DNA of 64,000 bases, from assembly GCA_020634515.1 (NCBI GenBank), contig JACKBL010000006.1:62001-126000 (forward strand), written 5' to 3'. Source of the DNA: Ardenticatenales bacterium. GTDB lineage: Bacteria > Chloroflexota > Anaerolineae > Promineifilales > Promineifilaceae. The notes under the pieces are model-generated. The model did not search any database. It was not told the origin of the DNA and was given only the letters and a program-made list of their open reading frames with translations. Within the stretch, counting starts at the first letter, position 1. The number at the start of each line of letters is the position of its first letter. This document shows positions 25,781 to 34,653 of this stretch, piece after piece. The position numbers and the translations under genes are program-made.

Positions 25781-27340
25781 ATGCAACGCGAAAAAATAAA
25801 GGTTACGTATTCGACGCTGGCCAGCCCGAATCCATTGCTGGACCAATACTTCGACGAAGCCGTAGCCGAGGCCAAAGCTCATTTCGGCCAGACGTTTCCC
25901 ATGTACATTAACGGCGTGGAACGCACCGCCGCGGAAACCTTTACGAAAGTCAGCCCGACAAACCTGGACATGGTGATGGCTCATTTCCAGAAGGGGACGG
26001 AGCAGGATGCTCTGGATGCGGTGGCCGCGGCGAAAGCGGCTTTTCCCGGCTGGCGAAACACGCCGTGGCAGGAGCGTGTCGCCCTCCTACGCAAGGCGGC
26101 GAATTTGATCAGCGACCGCCTGTTTGACATTGGGGCGATTATGACGATGGAGGTGGGCAAGAACCGCCTGGAGGCATTGGGGGACGTGGAGGAGACGGCG
26201 GACCTGATCCGTTACTATTGCGACCAGATGGAGGCCAATGAGGGGTTTGTGAAGCCGATGAAGCAGGAGTCGCCGCGCCATCACAACCGCAGTTTGTTGA
26301 AGCCTTATGGGGTGTGGGCGGTGATCTCGCCGTTTAATTTCCCGTTTGCGCTGGCGGGCGGTCCTAGCGGGGGCGCGATGGTGGCGGGGAATACGGTGGT
26401 TTTCAAGCCGGCGACGGATACGGCGTATACGGGTTGGCTGCTGACGGCATGTTTCCGGGATGCCGGCATTCCCGCAGGCGTGTTCAATTTCGTCACCGGC
26501 GGCGGGCGTACCGTCGGCCAAACCATCGTCGATCACCCGGATATTGCCGGCATCACCTTCACCGGCAGCTACGACGTGGGCATGAACATCTATCGCAGCT
26601 TTGCTGCCGGCAAATACCCCCGCCCCTGCATCGCCGAAATGGGCGGCAAAAACCCCACCATCATCAGCAAAAAAGCCGACCTGGACAAAGCCGCCATTGG
26701 CGTCATGCGCTCCGCCTTTGGCCTGCAAGGGCAAAAATGCTCCGCCTGCTCCCGCGTCTTCGTCCATAAGGACGTCAAAGACGCCTTCACCCAAAAACTG
26801 CTGGACCTCACCCGCAAAATCAACGTCGGCGACCCCACCATCAAAGAAAACTGGATGGGTCCCGTCGTCAACAAAAGCTCCTTCGCCGACTACCAGCGCT
26901 TCGTCGCCGACCTGGCCGCCAACGGCAACATCCTCCATGGCGGCAAAGTGCTGGACATGAACGGCTACTACGCCATGCCCACCATCGTGGACAACCTGCC
27001 GTATGACCACGCGCTGTGGAAAGAAGAAATGTTCCTGCCCATCGTCACCATTGGCGAATTCGAGGACATGGACGACGCCATGTCCATGGCCAACGACGTG
27101 GACTACGGCCTCACCGCCGGCTTCTACAGCGAAGATGACAGCGAAGTAGAATGGTTCCTGAATAATATCGAGGCCGGCGTCCTCTACGTCAACCGCGAAA
27201 CCGGCGCCACCACCGGCGCGTGGCCGGGCTACCAACCGTTCGGCGGCTGGAAAGGCAGCGGCTCCACCGGCAAAGCGGGCGGCAGCCTCTACTACGTGCA
27301 GCAATACATGCACGAGCAAAGCCAGACCGTCATCGACTGA
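25781..27340 (+). CDS. Aldehyde dehydrogenase, L-glutamate gamma-semialdehyde (P5C) dehydrogenase type
   Basis: 519 residues. NAD-dependent oxidation of glutamate semialdehyde to glutamate is the role suggested by the RocA/PruA-like N-terminus, which is longer than in ordinary aldehyde dehydrogenases. Catalytic glutamate in IAEMGGKNPTII (about 285-296) and nucleophile cysteine in GQKCSACSRVFV (about 320-331) are present, with the active-site asparagine in ISPFNFPFALAGG. GGAGG lies eight bases before the ATG. No proline dehydrogenase is adjacent, so a different aldehyde substrate remains possible. Confidence 0.9.
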   Translation: MQREKIKVTYSTLASPNPLLDQYFDEAVAEAKAHFGQTFPMYINGVERTAAETFTKVSPTNLDMVMAHFQKGTEQDALDAVAAAKAAFPGWRNTPWQERVALLRKAANLISDRLFDIGAIMTMEVGKNRLEALGDVEETADLIRYYCDQMEANEGFVKPMKQESPRHHNRSLLKPYGVWAVISPFNFPFALAGGPSGGAMVAGNTVVFKPATDTAYTGWLLTACFRDAGIPAGVFNFVTGGGRTVGQTIVDHPDIAGITFTGSYDVGMNIYRSFAAGKYPRPCIAEMGGKNPTIISKKADLDKAAIGVMRSAFGLQGQKCSACSRVFVHKDVKDAFTQKLLDLTRKINVGDPTIKENWMGPVVNKSSFADYQRFVADLAANGNILHGGKVLDMNGYYAMPTIVDNLPYDHALWKEEMFLPIVTIGEFEDMDDAMSMANDVDYGLTAGFYSEDDSEVEWFLNNIEAGVLYVNRETGATTGAWPGYQPFGGWKGSGSTGKAGGSLYYVQQYMHEQSQTVID

Positions 27341-27411
27341 GCCAGACCGTCACGATGAGAATGGTCTAATCCGCGCGGATTGGACCATTCTCCATCCGCT
27401 TCTGTTTTGCG

Positions 27412-27475
27412 AGCTTCCGGGAAGGTCTATTGGTACACGTCCCTACATTCACGACCCCCTTCCCGGAAGCTGAGT
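27412..27475. repeat. CTTCCGGGAAG inverted pair
   Basis: AGCTTCCGGGAAGG and CCTTCCCGGAAGCT, 34 bases apart, between the aldehyde dehydrogenase and CoA-transferase genes. Same unit at 31457, 33727 and 58528. Confidence 0.75.
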
Positions 27476-27500
27476 TCTCACGCTATCACACAGAACATAG

Positions 27501-28424
27501 ATGAACCCACCAAGCAAAGTTGTCACCATGTCTGAAGCGGTGAGCCAGTACGTCCACGATGGCGATACCGTGGCAATTGAAGGCTTCACCGCTTTTATCT
27601 GCTTCGCCGCCGCACACGAAATCATCCGCCAGCGCAAGCAGCATCTCACGCTGTGCCGCCTGACGCCCGACCTCGTTTACGACCAGATGATCGCCGCCGG
27701 CGTGGCCGACCGCCTCGTCTTCAGCTACCTGGGCAATCCCGGCGTGGGCAGCCTGCACGCCATTCGCCGCGCCGTGGAAAATGGCATTCCCCGCCCGCTG
27801 GCTATCGAGGAATACTCCCACTTTGGTATGGTGGGGCGCTACCTGGCGGGCGCGGGGCGTTTGCCGTTTTTCCCGCTGCGCAGCTACACAGGCACGGATT
27901 TGCCGGCAGCGAACCCGCGCATCAAGTTCGTGGACAGCCCGTATGGGGATGGTCCCATTGCCGTTGTGCCACCGCTGAACCCGGACGTGGTTTTCGTCCA
28001 TGCCCCCCGCGCCGATGCGCAGGGAAACACGCAGATTTGGGGGTTGGTGGGGGCGCAGAAGGAAGCGGCGTTTGCCGGCAAACACGTCATCGTCGTCGTG
28101 GAAGAAATCGTCAGCGAAGACGTTATCCGCCACGACCCCAACCGCACCCTCATCCCCGGCCTCATCGTGGACGCCGTCGTCCACGAACCCTACGGCGCGC
28201 ACCCCAGCTACGTGCAGGGCTACTACGACCGCGACAACCAGCTTTACCTGGAATGGGACAGCATCTCCCGCGACCAGGCGGGCACGGAAGCGTGGCTGCA
28301 AGAATGGGTCTACGACCTCCCCGACCGCGCCGCTTACCTGGCCAAGCTGGGCCAATCCCGCCTGGACAGCCTCGCCCCTGGTGACCTATACGCCGCGCCC
28401 GTCAACTATGGCGAGTATGATTAA
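27501..28424 (+). CDS. Family I CoA-transferase, alpha subunit
   Basis: 307 residues, resembling the alpha subunits of glutaconate/3-oxoacid-type CoA-transferases (also IpdA-like). Landmarks are the N-terminal DGDTVAIEGFTAF, then LTPDLVYDQM, the glycine-rich YLGNPGVGSLHAIR and VVPPLNPDVVFVHAPRADAQG. In this family the alpha subunit binds CoA and the beta subunit carries the catalytic glutamate. The matching beta subunit is 2.3 kb downstream at 30689, separated by repeats, a peptidase-like gene and an acetyltransferase, unlike the usual adjacent arrangement. The substrate is unknown. Confidence 0.88.
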   Translation: MNPPSKVVTMSEAVSQYVHDGDTVAIEGFTAFICFAAAHEIIRQRKQHLTLCRLTPDLVYDQMIAAGVADRLVFSYLGNPGVGSLHAIRRAVENGIPRPLAIEEYSHFGMVGRYLAGAGRLPFFPLRSYTGTDLPAANPRIKFVDSPYGDGPIAVVPPLNPDVVFVHAPRADAQGNTQIWGLVGAQKEAAFAGKHVIVVVEEIVSEDVIRHDPNRTLIPGLIVDAVVHEPYGAHPSYVQGYYDRDNQLYLEWDSISRDQAGTEAWLQEWVYDLPDRAAYLAKLGQSRLDSLAPGDLYAAPVNYGEYD

Positions 28425-28514
28425 GTAACCGTTCGGAATTAACCTCACGGAGATTGGTTCAATCTCACAGATTGAACCAATCTGCAAATCACTAAGTCGT
28501 TTTTGAACGATTAC
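28425..28514 (-). repeat. 90-base GTAACCGTTC element, copy 2
   Basis: Nearly identical to the reverse complement of 25317-25406, including the inner ATTGGTTCAATCT palindrome. Starts right after the CoA-transferase stop codon. Confidence 0.88.
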
Positions 28515-28525
28515 TTAAGAAATTG

Positions 28526-28628
28526 GTAACTATTCACGTCTCCAAGAGATTGGACCAATTTTGTAGACATCAATAAGACCCAACCAGAGCAAATTGGTCC
28601 AATCTGGGCAGATGACCTGTATAGTCAC
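28526..28628 (+). repeat. 102-base palindromic element, copy 2
   Basis: Ends GTAACTATTC and TATAGTCAC, with AGATTGGACCAATTT and AAATTGGTCCAATCT arms. About 95 percent identical by eye to 35631-35733. Confidence 0.88.
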
Positions 28629-28703
28629 AGAAATTGAACAAGCAGGTTATTGAACAAGCAAAGCATTATGCTGCCAGGCATCACTCATCTGGGACTGCCA
28701 ACT

Positions 28704-29897
28704 ATGACGACTCCCTTTGACCAGGCGTACCTGACGCTGACGCTAGAAATCGAAAAGCACTTCCCCGGCTACATTGACGCCTACCTGGGGCCGCCGACGC
28801 TTAAGGCGCAGGTGAACGCCGCGCCCAAACGCCCGCCCGCTGCTTTGCTGGACGACTGCGCCGCGCTGCAAGTGGACATGCCCACGGCGGACGCCACCCG
28901 CCACGCTTACCTCACCGCCATGCTGCGGGCCGTGGAAACGACGCTGCGCCTGCTCAATGGCGAATCCTTTGGCTACCTGGAGGAAGTGGCCCGCCTCTAC
29001 GACATCCAGCCCGCGCTCACGGATGAGGCTCTGTTTACGGCGGCCCATGGGGAATTGGACGCGCTGTTGCCGGGGGGCGGTTCCCTGGCGGAACGGATGG
29101 AGGCGCGGCGCAAACGGTACGAACTGCAATCGGCGCAGGTGTTGCCGCTGCTGGAGCGGGCGCGGGAGGCGTGCCGCCACCGCACGCGCCGGATCGTGGA
29201 CCTGCCCGCGGACGAGGATATTGAGATTCGCCTGGTGAGCCAGCAGCCGTGGAGCGCCTACAATTGGTTCCTGGGACATGGTCGCTCTTTGATTGAGTTC
29301 AACACGGACGTGCCCATTTCCGCCCTTGGCCTGCTGGGTACGTTCGCCCACGAGGGGTATCCGGGCCACCATACGGAAGGGACGTTGAAGGAAATGGCGT
29401 TGTGGCGGGCGCGTGGCTATGGTGAGCAGGCCAGTTTTTTGCTGCACTCCCCCGCCGCCGTCATTGCCGAAGGGATTGCCACGACGGCCCTGGAAATCAT
29501 CTTCCCGGATGAGACGGACCTTGCCTGGACGGTGGAGAATTTGCTGCGGCCTGCCGGCATTTCCCCCGAACCCATTGCGCAAATGAAACGCATCGCCCAC
29601 GCCGGTCGCGCCCTGCGCGGCGTCAGCGCCAACGCAGCCATTCTCTATCATACGGACCAGATCAACCGCGACCAGGCGCTCGACTACCTGATCACCTACG
29701 GTCTTTCCTCCCCGGAAAGAGCCGCCAAGCGTTTCGAATTCTTCACCAATCCGCTCTTTCGCAGCTACATCTTCACCTACACCCACGGCTATGACCTGAT
29801 CGCCGCCGCCGCGGATGGTGACAAGGCGCCCCTCTTCCGCCGCCTGCTCACGGAGCAGATCCTCCCCTCCCAACTGGCCGAAATCAGCGCCCATTGA
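28704..29897 (+). CDS. DUF885-like zinc metallopeptidase family protein
   Basis: 397 residues, soluble. A zinc-site-like motif HEGYPGHH (about 216-223, in TFAHEGYPGHHTEGTLKEM) and a downstream glutamate in AEGIATTALE are as in DUF885/M3-like peptidases. The preferred start is the ATG at 28704; the frame extends to 28650. It sits between the two CoA-transferase subunit genes. Function in peptide cleavage is inferred from the motif only. Confidence 0.75.
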   Translation: MTTPFDQAYLTLTLEIEKHFPGYIDAYLGPPTLKAQVNAAPKRPPAALLDDCAALQVDMPTADATRHAYLTAMLRAVETTLRLLNGESFGYLEEVARLYDIQPALTDEALFTAAHGELDALLPGGGSLAERMEARRKRYELQSAQVLPLLERAREACRHRTRRIVDLPADEDIEIRLVSQQPWSAYNWFLGHGRSLIEFNTDVPISALGLLGTFAHEGYPGHHTEGTLKEMALWRARGYGEQASFLLHSPAAVIAEGIATTALEIIFPDETDLAWTVENLLRPAGISPEPIAQMKRIAHAGRALRGVSANAAILYHTDQINRDQALDYLITYGLSSPERAAKRFEFFTNPLFRSYIFTYTHGYDLIAAAADGDKAPLFRRLLTEQILPSQLAEISAH

Positions 29898-29975
29898 TGA
29901 CGTCTGAAGTTTTCCACAGCAAGCGTTGCCCACGGCGAGTGATGTCACCGCCAACCGCCAACTACCAACCGCCAA

Positions 29976-30524
29976 CTATTCCCGGCCCTCCGCCCATTCA
30001 TGCGCGAGAACGGCGTAGATGGCGATATGCCACCAGCGGTCGCGGAAAAATTTCCGTTCCCGCAGTTCCCCTTCCAGGCGCATGCCCAGCCGTTCCGCCA
30101 GGGCGCGGGCGCGCGCGTTCTCGCTGATGGTTTCGGCGTAGATGCGGTGGAGGCGCAGGGTGGAGAAGCCGGCATCCAGGATGGCGCGGCTGGCTTCGTA
30201 GGCGTAGCCATGCCCCCAGTAGGGGCGGGCGATGGCGCAGCCGAAGGAGGCCTGGCCGTTTTCGGCGTCTTCGCTGCGCACGCCGCAGGTGCCAATCAGG
30301 TCGCCGGCGGGCAGGGTGATGGCGAGTTGATATACCAGGCGCGGTTCGGCGGAAATGCCGGCACGAATCCGCGCAAATACCTCCCACCAAAACGACCGGG
30401 TTGTCTCCCGCACCGCATAAAACTGGCCGTATTCGGGATCATTCGTCGTCGCATGGAAGGCCTCAAAATCACCTTCGACAAAATCGCGGAGCACAAGTCG
30501 GTCGGTTTGCAGAGGAAGCAGCAT
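29976..30524 (-). CDS. RimJ/RimL-type GNAT acetyltransferase
   Basis: 182 residues from the ATG at 30524 (MLLPLQTDRLVLRDF, the standard opening of this subfamily). The acetyl-CoA region reads CAIARPYWGHGYAYEA, followed by HRIYAETISENARA and ALAERLGMRLEGEL. Such enzymes acetylate ribosomal protein N-termini or small amines. It is opposite in strand to the neighbouring CoA-transferase genes and so probably an independent insertion. Confidence 0.9.
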   Translation of the reverse strand: MLLPLQTDRLVLRDFVEGDFEAFHATTNDPEYGQFYAVRETTRSFWWEVFARIRAGISAEPRLVYQLAITLPAGDLIGTCGVRSEDAENGQASFGCAIARPYWGHGYAYEASRAILDAGFSTLRLHRIYAETISENARARALAERLGMRLEGELRERKFFRDRWWHIAIYAVLAHEWAEGRE

Positions 30525-30688
30525 GGGGAAATTGTAACACAGTTTGTAACCGCCGCGATAATGGCGGATAATGGAGGCGTCGCGCAACGCTGGCTGCCGG
30601 TTTGCGTCTGGCGGCGGGACCAAACAGCGTTTTATCCTCCAATTTTCGCGGGCGCACCGTGGCCCGTTCGTGAATCAGGTCGTGAGAA

Positions 30689-31453
30689 ATGATGAATGAT
30701 TATACCCCTTCGGAATTGATGATCGTGAATGCGGCGCGGGCGCTGCAAGGCAGCCGCGTCGTTTTTGTGGGCGTGGGGCTGCCGAATATCGCCTGCAACC
30801 TGGCGCGCCGCACCCATTCCCCGGACATTGAACTGGTGTATGAGAGCGGCGTGTTTGGGGCGCAGCCGGCGCGGCTGCCGCTGTCCATCGGCGATCCCAC
30901 ACTGGTGAGCCGGGCCACGGCGGTGACGAGCATGTTTGACCTGTTCCTGTTCTATTTGCAAGGCGGACTGGTGGATGTGGCGTTGTTGGGCGGGGCGCAG
31001 ATTGACCGCTTTGGTAATCTGAATTCCACGGTGGTGGGGGCGTATGATCAGCCGAAGGTGCGGCTGCCCGGTTCCGGCGGGGCGGCGGAAATTGCGATCA
31101 ATGCGCGCAAGATTTTGATCATCATGCGGCTGAAGAAGCGGGCGTTTGTGCCCAAACTGGATTTTCGCACCAGCCCGGGGCATTTGGGCGCGGGCACGGA
31201 TCGGGCGGCGTGGGGGATTCCGGGGAGCGGGCCGCAGTTGGTGATCACGGATAAGGCGCTGTTTGATTTTAGCGGTCCGGATCAGGAGATGACGCTGGTG
31301 GAACTGGCGGCGGGGGAGACGGCGGAGAGCATTCAAGCGGAGGTGGGCTGGCCGCTGCGGGTTTCGCCGCAACTGCATATGATGACGCCTCCGGCGGCAG
31401 CGGAACTGGCCGTTATCCGGGAGCAACTGGACCCGCAAGGGTTGTATCGCTAG
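30689..31453 (+). CDS. Family I CoA-transferase, beta subunit
   Basis: 254 residues. N-terminal VFVGVGLPNIACNLARRTH and the catalytic glutamate region LVYESGVFGAQP (about 49-60) are visible, then GGAQIDRFGNLNST. It is expected to pair with the alpha subunit at 27501-28424. Its C-terminal part (TPPAAAELAVIREQLDPQGL) is that of the family. The glutamate forms the CoA thioester during transfer. Confidence 0.88.
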   Translation: MMNDYTPSELMIVNAARALQGSRVVFVGVGLPNIACNLARRTHSPDIELVYESGVFGAQPARLPLSIGDPTLVSRATAVTSMFDLFLFYLQGGLVDVALLGGAQIDRFGNLNSTVVGAYDQPKVRLPGSGGAAEIAINARKILIIMRLKKRAFVPKLDFRTSPGHLGAGTDRAAWGIPGSGPQLVITDKALFDFSGPDQEMTLVELAAGETAESIQAEVGWPLRVSPQLHMMTPPAAAELAVIREQLDPQGLYR

Positions 31454-31456
31454 TGA

Positions 31457-31489
31457 ATCTTCCGGGAAGCTTTGAGCTTCCCGGAAGGT
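31457..31489. repeat. CTTCCGGGAAG hairpin after the CoA-transferase gene
   Basis: CTTCCGGGAAGCT-TTG-AGCTTCCCGGAAG forms an almost perfect hairpin 3 bases after the stop. It may double as a terminator. Confidence 0.75.
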
Positions 31490-31502
31490 GGAGGAATGGT
31501 AA

Positions 31503-32138
31503 ATGCCGGCACAAACCTACGCCCTCAAAGGTAAATCACGCCAGGAACTGCGGATCACGTGGGAAAACCAGTGGCAAAACGTGACCATCACCTGCGACGA
31601 TGAGCCGGTCGGCGCCCTGCCGGAGGGACGCAAGGCGCTGCAAAAAGGCGCGCGCTTCTCCCTACCGGATGGCTCGCGCCTCCTGCTGCGACTGTCAGGG
31701 AAGGATGGCTTGGAGCAATTGGTCGTCAAGCAGGATGACAAGGTGCTGTGGCCGCTGCCCGTGCCGGACATCAATCTGTCCTATAAACGTGCCTATCTCG
31801 TGCTTTACGTGGTGGGGGTGCTGAACGCGGGTTTGGGACTGGCCCAGCTTCTGTGGCAGTTGGACCCGCTGCAATTCGAGACGATGGGGATTGCCGGCAT
31901 TGGCTCCATCTTCTCCGGCCTTGTTCTCATTGGGTTGGGTGTGCTGGTGCAGCGACAGCGAAGCGTGCCGGCACTATACAGCGGCGTCACCGTCTACACC
32001 CTCGATGGCATCCTCGGCTACTACTTCGTCGCCCAGGCCGGCGGCAATCCCGGCTTCATCGGCTACCTCGCCCGCGCCATGTTCCTCTACTACCTTATCC
32101 AGGGCATCACCGCCATGAAGAAACTCAACCGCGCCTGA
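31503..32138 (+). CDS. Uncharacterised integral membrane protein
   Basis: 211 residues. The first 95 are soluble (possibly a beta-rich cytoplasmic domain, starting MPAQTYALKGK), followed by four hydrophobic segments at about 102-125, 132-152, 158-175 and 183-203, ending with a lysine-rich tail. GGAGG lies before the ATG. I do not recognise the family. The start codon itself overlaps a TGCCGGCA site. Confidence 0.7.
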   Translation: MPAQTYALKGKSRQELRITWENQWQNVTITCDDEPVGALPEGRKALQKGARFSLPDGSRLLLRLSGKDGLEQLVVKQDDKVLWPLPVPDINLSYKRAYLVLYVVGVLNAGLGLAQLLWQLDPLQFETMGIAGIGSIFSGLVLIGLGVLVQRQRSVPALYSGVTVYTLDGILGYYFVAQAGGNPGFIGYLARAMFLYYLIQGITAMKKLNRA

Positions 32139-32161
32139 TGAAACAGCCGCGGCCCATCACG

Positions 32162-33553
32162 TCAATCACTCCGCGTCCGCCCATTCCCCCAGCGCCAGAT
32201 AGCCACCGCACTGCCCAGGCGCAGCAGAGCGATCCCCGCCAGGGCCGTCACCAGCCCCACCTTGTGCGCCACAAATGGTCCCACCAACGAGCCAAACAGA
32301 ATCGCCACGTTCAAAGCCATGTTGTACCACGCCAGATGCGCAGGGCGATCATCATCGGGAATATGCTCCAGAATGTAATTCGCCAACGCGCCGCCCGCCA
32401 GCGTCCAGGAAACGCCGCCGACGACCTGCGTGAACAGAAACAAGCCAATGCTGCGCATCTGTGACGTGAGAAAGGGGTAGAGGCTCATCACCAACGCCCC
32501 CGTCACCATCACGCGATGGTGTCCCCAGCGTTGGCTGATACGCCCCAACTGGGTGGAACCGAGGAAGACGACCACATAGAACACGGCATTGCCCAGACTA
32601 ATGACCTGGTCCGTCAATTGCAGTCGCTCCACCCAAAAGAGCGGGAACAGAGGAATCGCCAGGTATTGCGTCAGGTGAAAGGCGAACAGCACCAGTAAAA
32701 CGGGAGCAAAGGCGCCGCGCCAGACGCGCAAACTGGGCGGGCGCAGGGTCTGGCGTTCCAGCAGATAGCGTAGCCCGGCGGCGGGGCGGATGGTGTCCCC
32801 CAGGGAGCGCACAAATCCGGGACGGGCAATGTCCCCCAAACCACGATGATTGTGCTGCAAACCAACCGGCGGCGGCACGCGCACGCGCCACAAATGCAAG
32901 CTGCTCATGGCCGCACCCAGGAATCCAATGGCGAACACGACCTGGTAGCCGAGGGGAAAGGCCAGATGAGAAAGCAGATAGCCGCTGAGTAGCGAGGTGA
33001 GGGTGAAGGTGATGGCCAGGAGGGCGTTACGCACGCCTACCACTTGCCCGCGCCATTCGGGCGGCACGGCGGCGGCAAAAAGGGCGTTGAAACCGACGGC
33101 CAACATGGTTCCCGGCAAGCTCATGACGAGGATGATTACCAGGAAGGCCCATATCTGGCCCGCGGGGGTAAACAGGAGGGGAATGGGAACCCAGAGCAGG
33201 TAGAAGAAGCGAAAGAGGACGGACGACCAGAAGACGGCTTTGTCGATGCGTAGGTGATTAAGCCACCAGCCGGAAGGAAGGGCAATGGCGATGGAGATGA
33301 TGGCGGGAATGGCGCTGACGAGGCCGATCTGAAAGCCGTTGCCGCCGAGGCGCACGATGTAGACGCTGATGAAGGCGACCGCGCTGCCGCTGAGGACGCC
33401 AAACCAGGCAATGTCGAGGAAAAGATGAATGAAGTTGGCGCGGTATTGTGCCGGCATTTCCCGCCACAACAACCCCGCTCTCGTTTTGAACCACGTCATT
33501 AAGCCACTCGCTAACAGACGGAAACGCCACCCGTGATGAACGTCACCTGACAT
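32162..33553 (-). CDS. Major facilitator superfamily transporter
   Basis: 463 residues with about 12 membrane segments, beginning after ANFIHLFLDIAWFGVLSG and ending near VGLVTALAGIALLRLGS. The loop GWWLNHLRIDKAV sits between early helices as in MFS proteins. The substrate is unknown. The start could also be the ATG at 33499; neither has a strong ribosome binding site. It faces the downstream end of the 31503 gene. Confidence 0.82.
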   Translation of the reverse strand: MSGDVHHGWRFRLLASGLMTWFKTRAGLLWREMPAQYRANFIHLFLDIAWFGVLSGSAVAFISVYIVRLGGNGFQIGLVSAIPAIISIAIALPSGWWLNHLRIDKAVFWSSVLFRFFYLLWVPIPLLFTPAGQIWAFLVIILVMSLPGTMLAVGFNALFAAAVPPEWRGQVVGVRNALLAITFTLTSLLSGYLLSHLAFPLGYQVVFAIGFLGAAMSSLHLWRVRVPPPVGLQHNHRGLGDIARPGFVRSLGDTIRPAAGLRYLLERQTLRPPSLRVWRGAFAPVLLVLFAFHLTQYLAIPLFPLFWVERLQLTDQVISLGNAVFYVVVFLGSTQLGRISQRWGHHRVMVTGALVMSLYPFLTSQMRSIGLFLFTQVVGGVSWTLAGGALANYILEHIPDDDRPAHLAWYNMALNVAILFGSLVGPFVAHKVGLVTALAGIALLRLGSAVAIWRWGNGRTRSD

Positions 33554-33726
33554 CCCCGTCCAACTATGCTATGCTGAAGGTTGGTGGCCAGCTACAATCG
33601 TAGAAGAGGCCAAACAGCCAATTCTATGCCTAATTCGTAATCAGTACAACCACCGTCGGCGTCAAAACTGCGTGGATGCTTCTTCCACGAAGGGGCGGCA
33701 TCACCGACACCACAAATGACAACATC

Positions 33727-33779
33727 TTCCCGGAAGCTGTTGCCCAAGGCTCTCATCCGTGTTGAGCTTCCGGGAAGAT
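33727..33779. repeat. CTTCCCGGAAGCT inverted pair
   Basis: CTTCCCGGAAGCT and AGCTTCCGGGAAG separated by 27 bases, just before the pentapeptide-repeat gene. Confidence 0.75.
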
Positions 33780-33799
33780 TATTTTCACAGGAGTCTACC

Positions 33800-34369
33800 A
33801 TGACCGAAACCAATGGAAACGTAACATTCGCCTCACGGCAGGAATTCATGAAGGCGCTGCGGAAAAACCGCAACATGGCGCACGCCAAGTTGACCGGGCT
33901 GGACCTTTCCCGGCTCACGCTCAGCGGCGTCAACTTGCTTGACGCCAGCCTGGCGCAATCGCAGTTGATCGGCACCAAGCTGGTCGGCGCCAACCTGGAA
34001 CAGGGTGACTTGAGCGAGGCCAATGCCACCAACGCGAGCTTCGTCGGCGTTAATCTGAGACAAAGCAAACTGGTGAAAGCGGAACTCCCTGATACGCGCC
34101 TGGTGGGTGTGAATCTGGCGGAAGCCGACCTCACGGGCGCGGACATGCGTAACAGTCAACTTGTGGGCGTGGATGTGCGTGGCGCGGATTTTAGCGACGT
34201 AGACACGACCGGGGCGCGCGCCCGCAATGTTGATTGGGAAAAGGCGAAAGTGCCGCCCGCGGTTTTGCCTGAACCGCTGCCCGCCGTGCCGCCGTGGTTG
34301 CCGGCATTGTTCGGCTTCATCACGGTCCTGCTGGTTATCTTCTTCCTGCGGCGCAGACGGCAAAAATAA
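33800..34369 (+). CDS. Pentapeptide-repeat protein with C-terminal membrane anchor
   Basis: 189 residues. About 18 pentapeptide-type repeats (A/N-x-L-x-x, for example ADLTGADMRNSQLVGVDVRG) from residue 30 to 135, then a proline linker and one C-terminal helix WLPALFGFITVLLVIFFL ending in RRRRQK. The ribosome binding site AGGAG precedes the ATG at 33800. It probably is a tail-anchored membrane protein with its repeat helix outside the bilayer; the function is unknown. Confidence 0.87.
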   Translation: MTETNGNVTFASRQEFMKALRKNRNMAHAKLTGLDLSRLTLSGVNLLDASLAQSQLIGTKLVGANLEQGDLSEANATNASFVGVNLRQSKLVKAELPDTRLVGVNLAEADLTGADMRNSQLVGVDVRGADFSDVDTTGARARNVDWEKAKVPPAVLPEPLPAVPPWLPALFGFITVLLVIFFLRRRRQK

Positions 34370-34392
34370 CGCCGTCGCGCGCGCTACACACA

Positions 34393-34428
34393 AACGACGC
34401 CGCTGCCAAAATGCCGGCAGCGGCGTTG
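34393..34428 (+). terminator. Intrinsic terminator after pentapeptide gene
   Basis: AACGACGCCGCTGCC and GGCAGCGGCGTTGTT form a strong stem with an AAAATG-type loop, followed by TTGTTGTTT. The loop and right arm contain a TGCCGGCA site. Confidence 0.75.
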
Positions 34429-34524
34429 TTGTTTCCTGAAGTCTGGTGAAATCCACATTTCGTGGTCGGAGTCGCGGCTTTAGCCAGGCCAAACCGCCTT
34501 ATGTGGTCCGGCTGAGGCCGCCAA

Positions 34525-34642
34525 TCCCCAAACGCCAGTGTCTAGTACCTCAACAATGTGATTTTGAGGAGTTCGCATCCTCAGATGCGAACAGGCGGCA
34601 TCTGAGGATGCCGCACTCCTCACCCCAAACGCCAGTGTCTAG
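34525..34642. repeat. Direct repeats flanking a hairpin
   Basis: CCCCAAACGCCAGTGTCTAG occurs twice, about 97 bases apart, bracketing a region rich in inverted sequence (GATGCGAAC, CATCTGAGGATGC). It looks like a small insertion with duplicated flanks, or a solo remnant of a mobile element. Confidence 0.6.
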
Positions 34643-34653
34643 TTGTTTCCTTC

